This document shows, one piece after another, positions 8,418 through 17,402 of a stretch of DNA of 47,633 nt. Both the position numbers and the translations under genes were made by a program. Within the stretch, counting starts at the first letter, position 1; each line of letters starts with the position of its first letter. The notes under the pieces are model-generated. The model saw only the letters and a program-made list of their open reading frames with translations, made no database searches and was not told the origin of the DNA. This DNA is from Candidatus Propionivibrio dominans (GTDB taxonomy: Bacteria > Pseudomonadota > Gammaproteobacteria > Burkholderiales > Rhodocyclaceae), in contig JADJNC010000026.1 of NCBI GenBank assembly GCA_016709335.1, positions 1-47,633 on the forward strand, written 5' to 3'.

Positions 8418-8681
8418 CATCGCTTTAGCGACGTCATCGCTTGTGAGAATCACGGGGTAGCTGTTGAACAACAAACTCGGGGGATCTGGTCGGAGTATCC
8501 GCCCCAGAAAAGGCTGAGCATCCATGCCTTTAGAGTAAACTTGCATCCTTGGAAAAACAGAAATTGAGTTGATTGAAATGCAATAGCAGGTTCTCAATGC
8601 GAACGTCACCGAAAACAGGCGTCGTGCGTCAATGCGACTGAATCCTTTTAGCCGGCCAGGCACCACGAAACGGAGCTAACA
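8418..8681. other. Repeat remnant and non-coding DNA between the two IS256-type copies
   Basis: 8418-8470 is the second half of the tandem repeat unit split by copy 1. 8471-8681 has no convincing gene; it presumably holds the promoter of the small gene at 8682, for which only the ribosome site is clear. Confidence 0.5.
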
Positions 8682-8954
8682 ATGCCCTATGACCTGGAAG
8701 GCGCAGCAGCATTCACGGCGCTATCGAAGCAATTGGAAACAACAGGTCTTTCGAGATTCGAGCTAAGGCGAGTCGGCAGCATAGCTAACGCCGTTGAAAT
8801 ACAGATTGAAGAGGGCTACGGTAACTCTGAGGCCGTCATGCATCTCATCAAGGCACTCTACGCAGTGGCATGCACGTACGAAAAGGCAAGGGCAAGCAAA
8901 ATCGCCGCAGTGATCAAGAAAATGGAATCCTTGGTATCGACGATGAAAGCGTAG
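8682..8954 (+). CDS. Hypothetical helical protein, 90 aa
   Basis: An intact 90-residue frame starts at ATG 8682 with CGGAGCTAAC just upstream. It begins MPYDLEGAAAFTALSKQLE and is mostly alpha-helical and soluble. It includes a VGSIANAVEIQIEEGYGNSE stretch and a basic C-terminal helix (EKARASKIAAVIKKMESL). No signal peptide or membrane segment is seen. It lies alone between two IS256-type copies, but each copy seems to have inserted separately, so it is not necessarily transposon cargo. No family is recognised. Confidence 0.5.
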   Translation: MPYDLEGAAAFTALSKQLETTGLSRFELRRVGSIANAVEIQIEEGYGNSEAVMHLIKALYAVACTYEKARASKIAAVIKKMESLVSTMKA

Positions 8955-8976
8955 TATATGAAAGCAGAGATCAACG

Positions 8977-8985
8977 AACGATCAA
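8977..8985. repeat. 9-bp target-site duplication of IS256-type copy 2 (second copy at 10394-10402)
   Basis: AACGATCAA occurs directly before the left end and again directly after the right end (10394-10402) of copy 2. A perfect 9-bp duplication is within the normal range for IS256 elements and shows that this copy transposed in as a unit. Confidence 0.85.
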
Positions 8986-10393
8986 GTTAGTGCAACATCC
9001 TTTCTGTAAATTCCCTGGTGATTGGTTTTGGTTGTTTGCGAATTTTCCGCCTGAAGTGATGAGGGCGCGTAGCGCCCGAAGAACGGAAGGCGGAAAATCG
9101 CGCAAACCACCGGCAGAGTCGGCGATCAGGTTCTTCGGGGTTATTTTGTTGATAACATCGAAGGAGTAGCCATGGCATTACGTGTTGAAACCAACCCCTT
9201 GGAGGCGGCTTATGCGGCGCTGTTGTCTCACGGACTTGATGGTGCCGGTGAAGCACTGCGTATTCTGGTCGACGAGGCCAGCAAAATTGAGCGTTCGTAT
9301 CACCTTCAGGCGGCACCCCATGAGCGCTCTGAAGACCGAACCGGCTACGCCAATGGCTTAAGCCCAAGACGATCCTGACACGCATGGGTGAAATTACCTT
9401 TGCCGTTCCTCAGGTGCGTGACAGCAGCTTCTATCCGTCAGCACTGGACAAGGGCTCCCGCACTGAGCAAGCGGTCAATCTGGCTTTGGCCGAAATGTAC
9501 GTCCAAGGCGTATCCACGCGCAAGGTCATTGAGGTGCTGCAGCGCCTGGTGGGGCCGGAGGTCTCGATCTCCTCCACCCAGGTTAGCCGCGCCACGGCTC
9601 AACTGGATACGGGGTTACAGGCGTGGCGGGAGCGCCCGCTCGAGGAGACGCCCTATGTCTTCCTGGATGCTCGCTATGAGCGTATTCGCGAAGCGGGACA
9701 GATCGTCGATTGCGCGGTACTGGTCGCCGTCGGCGTAACCGCCACCGGCCATCGCCGGGTGCTGGGCGTATCGGTGGCGCTGTCCGAAGCCGAGGTGCAC
9801 TGGAGACAGCTCCTCAGCGACCTTATCCGGCGCGGGTTGCGCGGCGTCAAACTGATCATCTGGACGATCACGCTGGCCTCAAGGCCGCACGGCGAGCCAC
9901 GCTACCCAGCGTACCTTGGCAGCGCTGCCAATTCCATTTGCAGCAAAACGCTCATGCCTACGTGCCCCCGTCTCGATCTGCGCAAGGAGGTCGCTCTGCG
10001 TATTCGCTCAATCTTCAATGCCCCCGACAAAGCGGAAGCTCAGCGCTTGCTCAATCAGGCGGTCGAGCGGTGGAAGAAAGAAGCCCCAAAACTCGCTGAT
10101 TGGGCCGAAGCCAATCCGCCCGAGGGCTTCGCCGTGTTCGACTACCCATCGGGTCACCGTACCCGCTTGCGTACCACCAACGGTCTGGAACGTATCAATC
10201 GCGAGATCAAGCGCAGAACCCGCGTCGCTTCAATCTTCCCCAATGCCGCTTCCTGCCTACGCCTTGTTTCTGCCCTGCTTGCCGAGTGCGACGAGGACTG
10301 GATGACCGCTAAGATCTACCTCACTATGAAAGCCTGATCCCACATTCCCATTGAATCTCCCGCCTACTTTTACAGAAAAATAATTGCACTATC
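8986..10393 (+). mobile_element. IS256-family element, copy 2 (transposase frameshifted)
   Basis: A 1408-bp element with the same imperfect inverted ends as copy 1 (GTTAGTGCAA at 8986, GATAGTGCAA inward from 10393) and a perfect 9-bp target duplication. It differs from copy 1 by a few substitutions (for example CTG to CCG in the C-terminal part) and several single-base indels, mostly in short homopolymers, in both leader and gene. Confidence 0.9.
9172..10337 (+). pseudogene. IS256-family transposase, copy 2, several frameshifts
   Basis: Start ATG 9172 is equivalent to copy 1. A C missing near 9358 (GGCTTAAGC against GGCTTCAAGC) ends the first frame at 9378. A C missing near 9861 (ATCTGGACG against ATCTCGGACG) and an extra C near 9966 put about 35 residues out of frame, destroying the second catalytic Asp region (ISDDHAGL). 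Translation from the internal ATG 9384 gives 317 residues with correct ends. All three indels involve C. The copy cannot make an active enzyme as written. Confidence 0.85.
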
Positions 10394-10402
10394 AACGATC
10401 AA

Positions 10403-10570
10403 TACCAGCAGTCTCGGATAAACAGTCTCACTTCACAGCAAGCCATCCATGAAATCATGGTCTTCATTGAACAAGGCGACGATATCCTGGCTCGCGCCAT
10501 GATCCAGAGAACGTGCAATAAGAAACCAAGTCGCCGCCCGCGCCGAATTCGTTTCACTCAACGTGTGTGA
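10403..10570 (+). pseudogene. 3' remnant of a gene interrupted by IS256-type copy 2
   Basis: A frame without a proper start runs from the target duplication through AIHEIMVFIEQGDDILARAM to a very basic tail [16 protein letters not shown] and stops at 10568-10570. An ATG at 10457 would give a 37-residue peptide. The next gene starts at GTG 10567, overlapping this stop by 4 nt, so this frame was probably the preceding gene of the same operon before the insertion. The 5' part was not found on the other side. Confidence 0.35.
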
Positions 10571-11049
10571 ACAATAGTATGAAGCCAATAACTAAACCTC
10601 CTTTCATCGTAGCTCCATGGCTGACTGAGCGAGGCATCGACCTTTCTCGAGTCCCGATAGACTCCATCCTTCGGCAAGCGCTTTCGCCAGAGGATGATAA
10701 GTTTCATTCGGGCTGCGCACTACTCAGTTCGATGAGCTCTGCGGGGCGCGTTGAGGCCGGAGTATTCCTTCTTGGGCTGCTCCAGCACTATCGTGAAGAC
10801 GTTGCGCGCCTTACGGAGCTAGCCAAAGCCCTATCGTCGTTCCCGACCGCGGCCACCGTGGACGCTCTTTCGTCAGAACTCCGTCGAGTCAAAGGCTCCA
10901 GTTCCACGCGGCGCTACCTGCGGCGCATCATTGACACGCTTGAGTACTTCCCGGAAAAACTCATGGCGGAACAAGTTCAAAGCTTATCAACCGATCCAAA
11001 GATTGGCGTACGCATCCGCCAACATCTGTCCGCGCTGATTAAGGAATGA
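10567..11049 (+). CDS. Hypothetical HEAT-like helical protein, 160 aa
   Basis: Start GTG 10567 overlaps the previous stop; ATG 10579 ([15 protein letters not shown]) is an alternative. The protein is soluble and alpha-helical, with paired helices resembling one or two HEAT repeats: [40 protein letters not shown] and [15 protein letters not shown]. These could form a protein-protein interaction surface. Its last codons overlap the start of the next gene (AAGGAATGACC), so the two are translationally coupled. I do not recognise a named family. Confidence 0.5.
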   Translation: MNNSMKPITKPPFIVAPWLTERGIDLSRVPIDSILRQALSPEDDKFHSGCALLSSMSSAGRVEAGVFLLGLLQHYREDVARLTELAKALSSFPTAATVDALSSELRRVKGSSSTRRYLRRIIDTLEYFPEKLMAEQVQSLSTDPKIGVRIRQHLSALIKE

Positions 11050-11306
11050 CCAAACTCGGAACCAAAGCCCACCCGATCGTTGTTCGAGTCGGAACAGAGG
11101 AGCGCGGTCAGTACATTGCACAAGAATGTGCGCTGCGAGGCTGGCAGTACATTATCGGCCTCGAGCCAGGCAAGCCGGAAGACATCTCCGATTTTGAGAA
11201 AGCCAGGAATCCTCCCGTGCCAATCCAGTCCGAGAAGATCGCCCGGAACGATCCGTGTCCATGTGGTAGTGGAAAGAAATACAAGAAATGCTGTGGTGCA
11301 AGCTGA
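11046..11306 (+). CDS. SWIM/SEC-C metal-binding protein, PBPRA1643 family
   Basis: An 86-residue protein whose C-terminus is a SEC-C zinc motif, [19 protein letters not shown], with Cys-x-Cys and Cys-Cys-Gly. The N-terminal part ([39 protein letters not shown]) matches the small family I know as the PBPRA1643-type SEC-C proteins. SEC-C motifs bind zinc and mediate contacts with SecB or ribosomes in SecA; the role of this short family is unknown. Start ATG 11046 overlaps the upstream gene by 4 nt. The length is normal. Confidence 0.8.
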   Translation: MTKLGTKAHPIVVRVGTEERGQYIAQECALRGWQYIIGLEPGKPEDISDFEKARNPPVPIQSEKIARNDPCPCGSGKKYKKCCGAS

Positions 11307-11344
11307 CAATACCTCAATCAACTCCTTTCTGAAGATCGATCACC

Positions 11345-11755
11345 ATGCATGATGCGCCCCGTTTTACGCTCAACCGCAGCCTAATCATCCTGCGCCACAA
11401 GCCGCCATTTCTCGACTGGCTTACCTCCATAGATCCCGATCCATCGGTGACACTCGCCAATATTGAGGATGACAGCGATGTGTTCCTGATCCCTGATGAG
11501 CAATTGATCAACAGTGAATCCGACGCGCAGATGTGGGTTGAACAGGGATGGGCGGGACTATTCGATCACATGCTGACCAGTTGGATAACAGATAATGACG
11601 CTTGGCCGAAAAATCGCTCACTAAAAATGTTTCGAGAGTGGTTCGCTATCGAATACCACTCGATGGTGTGGGATTTGGCTGTGACGGATTTCGAGGTTGA
11701 GGAATGGATTGAAGATACAGGGTCTGATGATGCTCCTGACGTATTGATTCATTGA
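11345..11755 (+). CDS. Conserved acidic hypothetical protein, 136 aa
   Basis: An intact 136-residue, strongly acidic protein. Its opening FTLNRSLIILRHKPPFLDWL, then DVFLIPDEQL, an aromatic-rich middle (WAGLFDHMLTSWITDNDAWP) and RSLKMFREWFAIEYHSMVWDL match a conserved hypothetical family I remember from proteobacteria, in which a Pro-Phe-x-x-Trp-Leu start and a late Trp-Phe/His-Ser-Met motif recur. In those genomes it often lies near SEC-C genes, as here (38 bp downstream). No function is assigned. It is soluble, with no signal peptide. Confidence 0.6.
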   Translation: MHDAPRFTLNRSLIILRHKPPFLDWLTSIDPDPSVTLANIEDDSDVFLIPDEQLINSESDAQMWVEQGWAGLFDHMLTSWITDNDAWPKNRSLKMFREWFAIEYHSMVWDLAVTDFEVEEWIEDTGSDDAPDVLIH

Positions 11756-11898
11756 TTGAATGGTTGTTTGGCTTTCGTGCAGATCAAGAAGTTGCCTGAT
11801 CGGTCGTTGACCACTTGTCGCATGGGGGACCGTTCCTCGTAACAATGCGGACATTCGACCATCGCCAGACAAAAATCAGTGGCTATCCGTAAATGCAT
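11749..11898 (-). CDS. Possible small Cys-containing protein
   Basis: A 49-residue minus-strand frame from ATG 11898 contains VECPHCYEERS and later NFLICTKA, suggesting a partial zinc ribbon. It overlaps the end of the preceding convergent gene by 7 bp. The second Cys pair is incomplete, so this may be a remnant or chance. Confidence 0.2.
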   Translation of the reverse strand: MHLRIATDFCLAMVECPHCYEERSPMRQVVNDRSGNFLICTKAKQPFNQ

Positions 11899-12085
11899 GA
11901 ATGGAAACCCGCTACCGGTTACCTTTGTGCCAACGAGTCCGTCAAGCACTTTTGGCAAGCAACTGGTGGGTAGGGGCTGTAACAAACACGGTCGGCAATG
12001 TGAAACAATAGTGTGCGCTTATCAATTTGACCATCACTCTACGCGACCCTAAGCCTCATCAACAGCATCGCGGCAATCCCACTTT

Positions 12086-14622
12086 ATGTCCCGCAAAACA
12101 ATACCCCCCTTCAAAAAATCGTTGACCACGGCTGCGACCAGCGATGCGCTTGAGAGCACTGCGCTTGTTCATCTGGAAAAAGGCCGCTACCGCGATGCCG
12201 TTGCCAGCTACAAGGCGCTGCTCAAGACCGAACGGCGTCCTCAATGGATTGCCGGCCTGGCATACGCCTACAGCGGGCGGGCCCAAGGGCTTGCCGCTAA
12301 AGGTATGCTACAAGAGGCGATCGGGCTTTGGCGCAGTCGCGCTGAGCTCTGCGGCACACCGCTTTGGGACGGCCCCTATGTGGGTTGGCTGATTGCTGAC
12401 GCTCGTGTTGCCGAGGTACTGGATCACTTGGCGGCGCGCCGAGCCGCTACCTCCGCGCCCGATGGTCGGCGCCTTGATGAACAACTGGCCACGCTGGAGG
12501 CTCAATTGGCTCCAACCCTGTTGGCCGCCGACCCGGCGATCCTGGCAAGACTGCCCGCTGACTCGCTACTGCAGCAGCACCGCCCGCTCGCTCTTGCGGC
12601 GCTTTCGGCCTACAGCAGCAAGGACGCGGCAGCACTGGAAACGGCGCTGGCCGGAATCTCATTTCGCTCGCCGTACCGTGATCTTCGTACCGTGCTCAAG
12701 GCGATGGTTCTGTACGAGACCGATCAGGATGCAGCGCGCGCAGCTATTGAGCGCCTCCCGCTCGACAGCCCGTTTGAGTCGCTTGCGGCCCCATTGCGCA
12801 CGCTGCTTGTGGCAGGGCCTGAGCGCTTGCAGCGTTGGGCCCGTCTCAACAGCGCCCAACAAACCATGGCCCTTGATCTGATGGGCTGCCCCCAAGCGGT
12901 TGCGCCCTTGCTGCAGAGCCTGGTGGGACTGGCCGGCAGCACTGCATTATTGGCACCCCCCGCCTTGTTTGATCTGGTGCTACGGCATGCGCATGAATTG
13001 CCAAGCACGCTGGCAACGGTGCTTGGCAATGGCTGGCACCCTGGGCAGCTCGCCGGGGGTGTGACAGTCCGCGCCTCTTCGGCAACCCCTCTGCGGCCGA
13101 CCAGGAGTGCGCTACGGCGCTGGCGGTAGAGATTAAGGGAGAATGGGACCATGCCGAAACACACTGGCTTGATGCCTCCGATCTGCTGGAGGACGACGGC
13201 GGCACCCATGACCACTTGCGCGCGGCCCTGATCCTGCGCCACATAGCTCTGTCGTCCGCGCACCTATCGAGCGATGGTGTACTAGACACGTACGCCGAGG
13301 AAATGCTGACGCGTAGCCTGGCGCTCGACCCGCTCGACTGTGGTGTGCATGTTCGACTGGTTCAGTTTTGGCGTCGCAATGGCAATCTGAAACGTGCGCG
13401 CGAACAACTCGAAGCCGGGTTATGTCACTTCCCCGATGATGTTGCGCTGCTGACCGAGGCCGTTGAAAACGCCCTGGCCGGCAGTGCCTTCAAAAAAGCG
13501 ACCGCATCGGCGCGCCGCCTGCTGGAGCTTGATCCGCTGAACCGCAAGGTGCGCGCGCTGGTCGGCAACGCGCACTTGTCGCATGCCGTCAAACAGATCG
13601 GGGCTGAGAAGCCCGATGCCGCAAAAAAAGAAATCATTGAGGCGGCAAACTGGCTGACATCGGTCGTCGACCAGGGTCGCATGCATTTGCTGCAGGCCTG
13701 GACCGAACCGGAGGGCAGTGCTGAGCGTTTGCGTCTGGCCCAACTGGCCGTAACCAATTGGGGGGGCGGGCTGGCAGCAGGCTGGCGCTTGCTGCGCGAG
13801 GCGCAGGGAACCTTTCAACGTGTTGGCCTGACAACGTCCGCATGGCTTCTGAGCGAGGCTGGTATTGACACGAGCAAAGCGTTAACGCACGCCGGCCTGC
13901 TCGAGTTGGCGCAGGTGATGGAGCAAGAATCTCCCATTGTGGGCAAGGGTCTGGACTCCTTGGTGGTCTGGCGCAAGGAAATTGCCAGAATGGCCGCGAT
14001 GCAAGCGTTCGATGCCGACGCGTGCGTACGCCTGTGCGAAGCATTCAGACGCCATCAAGACTACGATCTGGCGGAAAAATTCGCCAACGCCGCCCGCAAG
14101 CGCTGGCCCGATCGACCAATTTTTGTTTACCACGCGGTGGCCGCCAGATCTGGCAAGATGGGCCGCATCCACAGTGATCAGGATTTCAGCGATCTCGAGA
14201 AAGCACAATTGCGTGCGCACCAGAGCAAAGATATCCGTCTGGCCGAGCGTATCGAGCGGCTGTTTGAGGCCGATGACCCGATACCCGATTTTGCTGACCT
14301 GGATTTTCCAGGTGCTCTCGATTCGCCTATTGACTTGGCGAAACTTGACCCCGAAGTGTTTCGGAAAGTGCTCGAAGAATCGATCAAGTACGACGGTGGC
14401 AAGTCTTTTCTGAAAAATGCCTGTCAGGATTTGGGCGATGCGCTGGTCCGGCAGGTCGAGCGGGAATGTGCCGGCGACAGTAAGGCATTTCTGCGCCGCC
14501 TTGTCGATCTGATTGTTACGAAGATCGTCGATGGCTTTTCTGCACCCGCACCTATCGCCCCCGCGAAAATCGTCAAACCCCAAAAGCCCATTCCAGGGCA
14601 AGGAAATCTGTTCGATGAGTAA
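12086..14622 (+). CDS. Large TPR-like protein heading the chaperone operon (frameshifted near 13057)
   Basis: Two frames are one gene: 12086-13129 and 13216-14622. The second frame reads upstream through 13130-13216 without a stop (RLFGNPSAADQECATALAV, EGEWDHAE-like region, THWLDASDLLEDDGG), joining the first at a run of five G near 13052-13057. The reconstructed protein is ~845 residues, soluble and helical, with TPR-like repeats: ALVHLEKGRYRDAVASYKAL, DPLDCGVHVRLVQFWRRNGN, LKRAREQLEAGLCHFPDD and ATASARRLLELDPLNRKVRA. The C-terminal third has AEKFANAARKRWPDRPIF and ends GQGNLFDE. Its stop overlaps the start of the J-like gene (ATGAGTAA). I infer a scaffold or client-binding partner for the Hsp70 machine encoded downstream. 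The homopolymer position suggests sequence error, but a real break cannot be excluded. Confidence 0.65.
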
Positions 14623-14908
14623 TCCCTATCAGGTGCTTGGCATTGCCCGCGATGCCGACGATGCAGCCGTGCGCGCCGCCTATCTTCGCGCCGTTCAGCT
14701 TTGTCCGCCCGACCGCGATGCCGAGCGTTTTGCGGCCCTGCGCCGGGCCTTTGATGCGCTTGCAACCCAACGCTTGCGCGTCGCCAACGCCCTGTTTGAC
14801 AAAGAGCCGCCGGATCTGGAGGGTATGGTGCATCTGCTGGAAAGCAGGCATACCCCGCGCCGACCCGACACAGCAACGCTGCTGCGCGTGCTGAAAGGCG
14901 GGAGTTGA
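14615..14908 (+). CDS. J-like domain protein lacking the HPD histidine, 97 aa
   Basis: ATG 14615 overlaps the previous stop and follows AAGGAAA. The 97-residue protein opens like a J domain: NPYQVLGIARDADDAAVRAA for helices I-II, then AYLRAVQLCPPDRD where canonical J proteins have YHPD. Residues 31-33 are Pro-Pro-Asp, so the His needed to stimulate Hsp70 ATPase is missing while Pro and Asp remain. Helix III follows (AERFAALRRAFDALA). There is no G/F region, zinc domain or client-binding domain; a helical C-tail (EPPDLEGMVHLL) completes it. Position between the TPR-like gene and a GrpE/Hsp70 pair strongly suggests it docks on that Hsp70, perhaps as a regulator rather than a stimulator. Confidence 0.7.
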   Translation: MSNPYQVLGIARDADDAAVRAAYLRAVQLCPPDRDAERFAALRRAFDALATQRLRVANALFDKEPPDLEGMVHLLESRHTPRRPDTATLLRVLKGGS

Positions 14909-15573
14909 TGGACGCTGAAACCAAAGATCGACTGATGGATGAATTTCGGGCCTGCCTTGACGACTGGGAGCCAGATGATGGCACGTCGGCTAAGCCTCAA
15001 GAGAACGAGCCACCGGTCAACCTGGCCTTGTTGTTCACCGAGCTGGCGGTGCTACGCAACGAGGTTCGCGTTGAGGCATGCCAGTTCAAAACCGCACTTG
15101 ACGAGATGCGCTCACTGACCGAGTTGCTGGGCAAGCACAACCAGCGCCTCGCGCAGGAACTGGAGCGATCTCGTGAAGCGCAAGGGGCTGCGCTGCGCCA
15201 GGCCGAAACGCGCCTGCTGCTCGAGGTGCTCGATGTTCGAGACCGGATCGCCGCCGCCGTCAGCGTTTCTGATGCCTACGAGCCGGGCTTTCTTGCCCGC
15301 TTCGCAAGAAAAGAAACCCAACTCACGCAGGGCTTGAGTGCTGGCATTGCGCTGACGCTGCGGCGCATTGACGACCTGCTCGCAGAGCGGCGTGTGCGCC
15401 CGCTTGAGGCAGTCGGCGGTCGGCTCGACCCCCACACCATGCGTGCCGTTGGCGTTGAATGGCTGGCCCAGCGCCCGCCGGGTGAAGTGATCAGTGAGGT
15501 CAGACGGGGCTACACGCGCGACGACGAGATGTTGCGTCTGGCAGAAGTTATTGTTAATAAAAAGGAAATTTAA
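14908..15573 (+). CDS. GrpE-like nucleotide exchange factor for the island Hsp70
   Basis: Start ATG 14908 shares a base with the upstream stop (TTGATGG). The product is 221 residues. Residues ~45-115 form a long coiled coil (VLRNEVRVEACQFKTALDEM, ELLGKHNQRLAQELERSREA) typical of GrpE. The C-terminal half resembles the GrpE head: LLEVLDVRDRIAAAV, GIALTLRRIDDLLAERRVRP, VGGRLDPHTMRAVGVEW and PGEVISEVRRGYTRDDEMLR, closely paralleling the canonical F-DP--HEAV and G-V-EVL-KGY pattern. GrpE proteins release ADP from Hsp70. The sequence is divergent from housekeeping GrpE, which argues for a dedicated partner of the adjacent Hsp70. Confidence 0.8.
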   Translation: MDAETKDRLMDEFRACLDDWEPDDGTSAKPQENEPPVNLALLFTELAVLRNEVRVEACQFKTALDEMRSLTELLGKHNQRLAQELERSREAQGAALRQAETRLLLEVLDVRDRIAAAVSVSDAYEPGFLARFARKETQLTQGLSAGIALTLRRIDDLLAERRVRPLEAVGGRLDPHTMRAVGVEWLAQRPPGEVISEVRRGYTRDDEMLRLAEVIVNKKEI

Positions 15574-15575
15574 TC

Positions 15576-17402
15576 ATGAGTGACATCATTGTTGGCATTG
15601 ACCTGGGCACCACCAATTCGGAAATTGCAGTGGTCAGACACGGTCGGATCGAGATCATCGACATCGAGGCGGGGGTGCCGATACTACCCTCGGTGGTCGG
15701 TCTGGGAGATGACAACGTTTTGCTGGTGGGTGCTGCTGCGCGCAACCAGTATGTGCTTCACCCCGAACGTACGATTCGCTCAGTCAAGCGGCGCATGGGC
15801 GAGGCCACTCACTTGGCGCTGGGCGACAAGCAATACAGTCCGCCAGAAATCTCAGCCATGATTTTGCTGCGCCTGAAGAAAATTGCCGAAACGCATCTGG
15901 GTGTTGCCGTCAGCAAGGCGGTGATCACCGTACCGGCTTACTTTTCCGATGCGCAAAGGCAGGCCACGCGAGAGGCGGGTGAAATCGCCGGGCTGGAGGT
16001 GGTGCGCATCCTCAACGAACCCACCGCTGCTGCCCTGGCCTATGGCGCGCACCGCAGTACGCAGACCAGCGCTGCGGAAGGCGCGCCGACACGCAAGGCG
16101 CTGGTTTACGATTTGGGCGGCGGCACTTTCGACGTGTCGGTCGTGAACATGGAGGGCGTTGTGGTCGAGGTACTGGCCAGCCACGGCAACAACCACCTTG
16201 GTGGCGACGATTTTGACCAATGCATCGTTGACTTTGTGCTGGCGCACTTGAATACGGCCCATGGCATCGACAGCGCCACCGCTGCGGCCTCGCCGATTGC
16301 CATGGCGCGTCTGTATCGTGCAGCAGAGGCCGCCAAGATTGCGCTCTCAAGCCACCCCTATGCCACGCTGGCGGAGGAGTTCTTGTACGAGAAAAACGGC
16401 GCACCGGTTCACCTCTCGCTCGAAATTTCGCGCCACGAATACGAAACCATGATCGAGCCGTTCATCCATGAAACCATGGATGCCATGCATGTAGCACTGT
16501 CCGGGGCCAAGTTGGCACTTTCTGCGATTGACGAGGTACTGCTGGTTGGCGGTGCCACGCGTACGCCCATGGTGGCGCGCCTGCTGGAGGCGCTCACCGG
16601 CATCCTGCCGCATGGTGAAATTGATCCTGATTTGTGTGTGGCCATGGGCGCGGCGATTCAGGGCGAGATCATCGCGGGCGGGACAACACCCACGGTGCTG
16701 ATCGACGTCACGCCCTATACCTTTGGCACCAGCACCGTGGCAGATCTTGGCGGGCGGGAGTATCCCTACTGTTTTGTGCCACTGATTCGACGCAATACGC
16801 CAATTCCGACCTCGCACAGCGAGGTGTTCTACACCATGTTCGACAACCAGGAGGCGGTCGAAGTCACGGTGTTTCAAGGTGAGGCGCCGGATGCCTTGGA
16901 TAACATCGAAATCGGCCGCTTTGTGGTCAAGGGCCTGCGCCAGGTGCCAGCGGGCAACCCCATCGTGATCGACTTCGCGATTGATATCAACGGCATATTA
17001 CACGTGCGGGCGAGCGAGAAGAAAAGCGGGCTCGAATTCTCTATCACCATCGACAACGCGATCACGCGCTTCCAGGACGGCAAACTCGACGAGGCGCGCA
17101 AGCGTATAAGTTCGATGTTTGCCGACGATTTCGGGCCCGACGATGAGGCCGACACCCCCGAGATGGGTGCACAGAGCGCTGCACTGCCACTGGCGCAGCG
17201 CCGCCACCTGGTGGAGGCGCTTGCTTTGGTTGAAAAGGCCGAGCGCCTGCTCAAGACTGCGGGCGCCGATGACCGTGAAGACCTGATCGACAACATTGAG
17301 GCTGTGCGCGATGCCATGTCCGATGCGGGAGAGAACGACGATGCGAAGCTGCTGCAAGCCATGTCGGCGCTGGCCGACGTGCTCTATTACCTTGAAAACT
17401 GA
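15576..17402 (+). CDS. Divergent Hsp70-family chaperone
   Basis: A 608-residue Hsp70 with an AAGGAAA ribosome site two bases after the grpE stop region. The ATPase domain is intact: GIDLGTTNSEIAVV (phosphate 1), KAVITVPAYFSDAQRQATREA, RILNEPTAAALAYG, VYDLGGGTFDVSVV (about residue 179) and EVLLVGGATRTPMVARLLE (~322). The substrate domain is recognisable (LIRRNTPIPTSHSEVFYTM, VFQGEAPDALDNIEIGRF, IDINGILHVRASEKKSGLE), followed by a shortened lid (~70-80 residues) without the EEVD-like tail of DnaK. Length lies between HscC (~556) and DnaK (638). It is a cytosolic ATP-dependent chaperone; its clients are unknown. Operon neighbours provide co-chaperone functions, so the set is probably self-contained. 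Confidence 0.92.
   Translation: MSDIIVGIDLGTTNSEIAVVRHGRIEIIDIEAGVPILPSVVGLGDDNVLLVGAAARNQYVLHPERTIRSVKRRMGEATHLALGDKQYSPPEISAMILLRLKKIAETHLGVAVSKAVITVPAYFSDAQRQATREAGEIAGLEVVRILNEPTAAALAYGAHRSTQTSAAEGAPTRKALVYDLGGGTFDVSVVNMEGVVVEVLASHGNNHLGGDDFDQCIVDFVLAHLNTAHGIDSATAAASPIAMARLYRAAEAAKIALSSHPYATLAEEFLYEKNGAPVHLSLEISRHEYETMIEPFIHETMDAMHVALSGAKLALSAIDEVLLVGGATRTPMVARLLEALTGILPHGEIDPDLCVAMGAAIQGEIIAGGTTPTVLIDVTPYTFGTSTVADLGGREYPYCFVPLIRRNTPIPTSHSEVFYTMFDNQEAVEVTVFQGEAPDALDNIEIGRFVVKGLRQVPAGNPIVIDFAIDINGILHVRASEKKSGLEFSITIDNAITRFQDGKLDEARKRISSMFADDFGPDDEADTPEMGAQSAALPLAQRRHLVEALALVEKAERLLKTAGADDREDLIDNIEAVRDAMSDAGENDDAKLLQAMSALADVLYYLEN

Noticed and set aside
7007..10393. Composite transposon formed by two direct IS256-type copies
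   Set aside because: Copy 2 has its own perfect 9-bp target duplication and copy 1 its own near-match, so they inserted independently.
12000..12085. Heat-shock (sigma32) promoter or CIRCE before the chaperone operon
   Set aside because: No CTTGAAA/CCCCAT pair or TTAGCACTC repeat is visible; only a weak TTGACC without a good -10.
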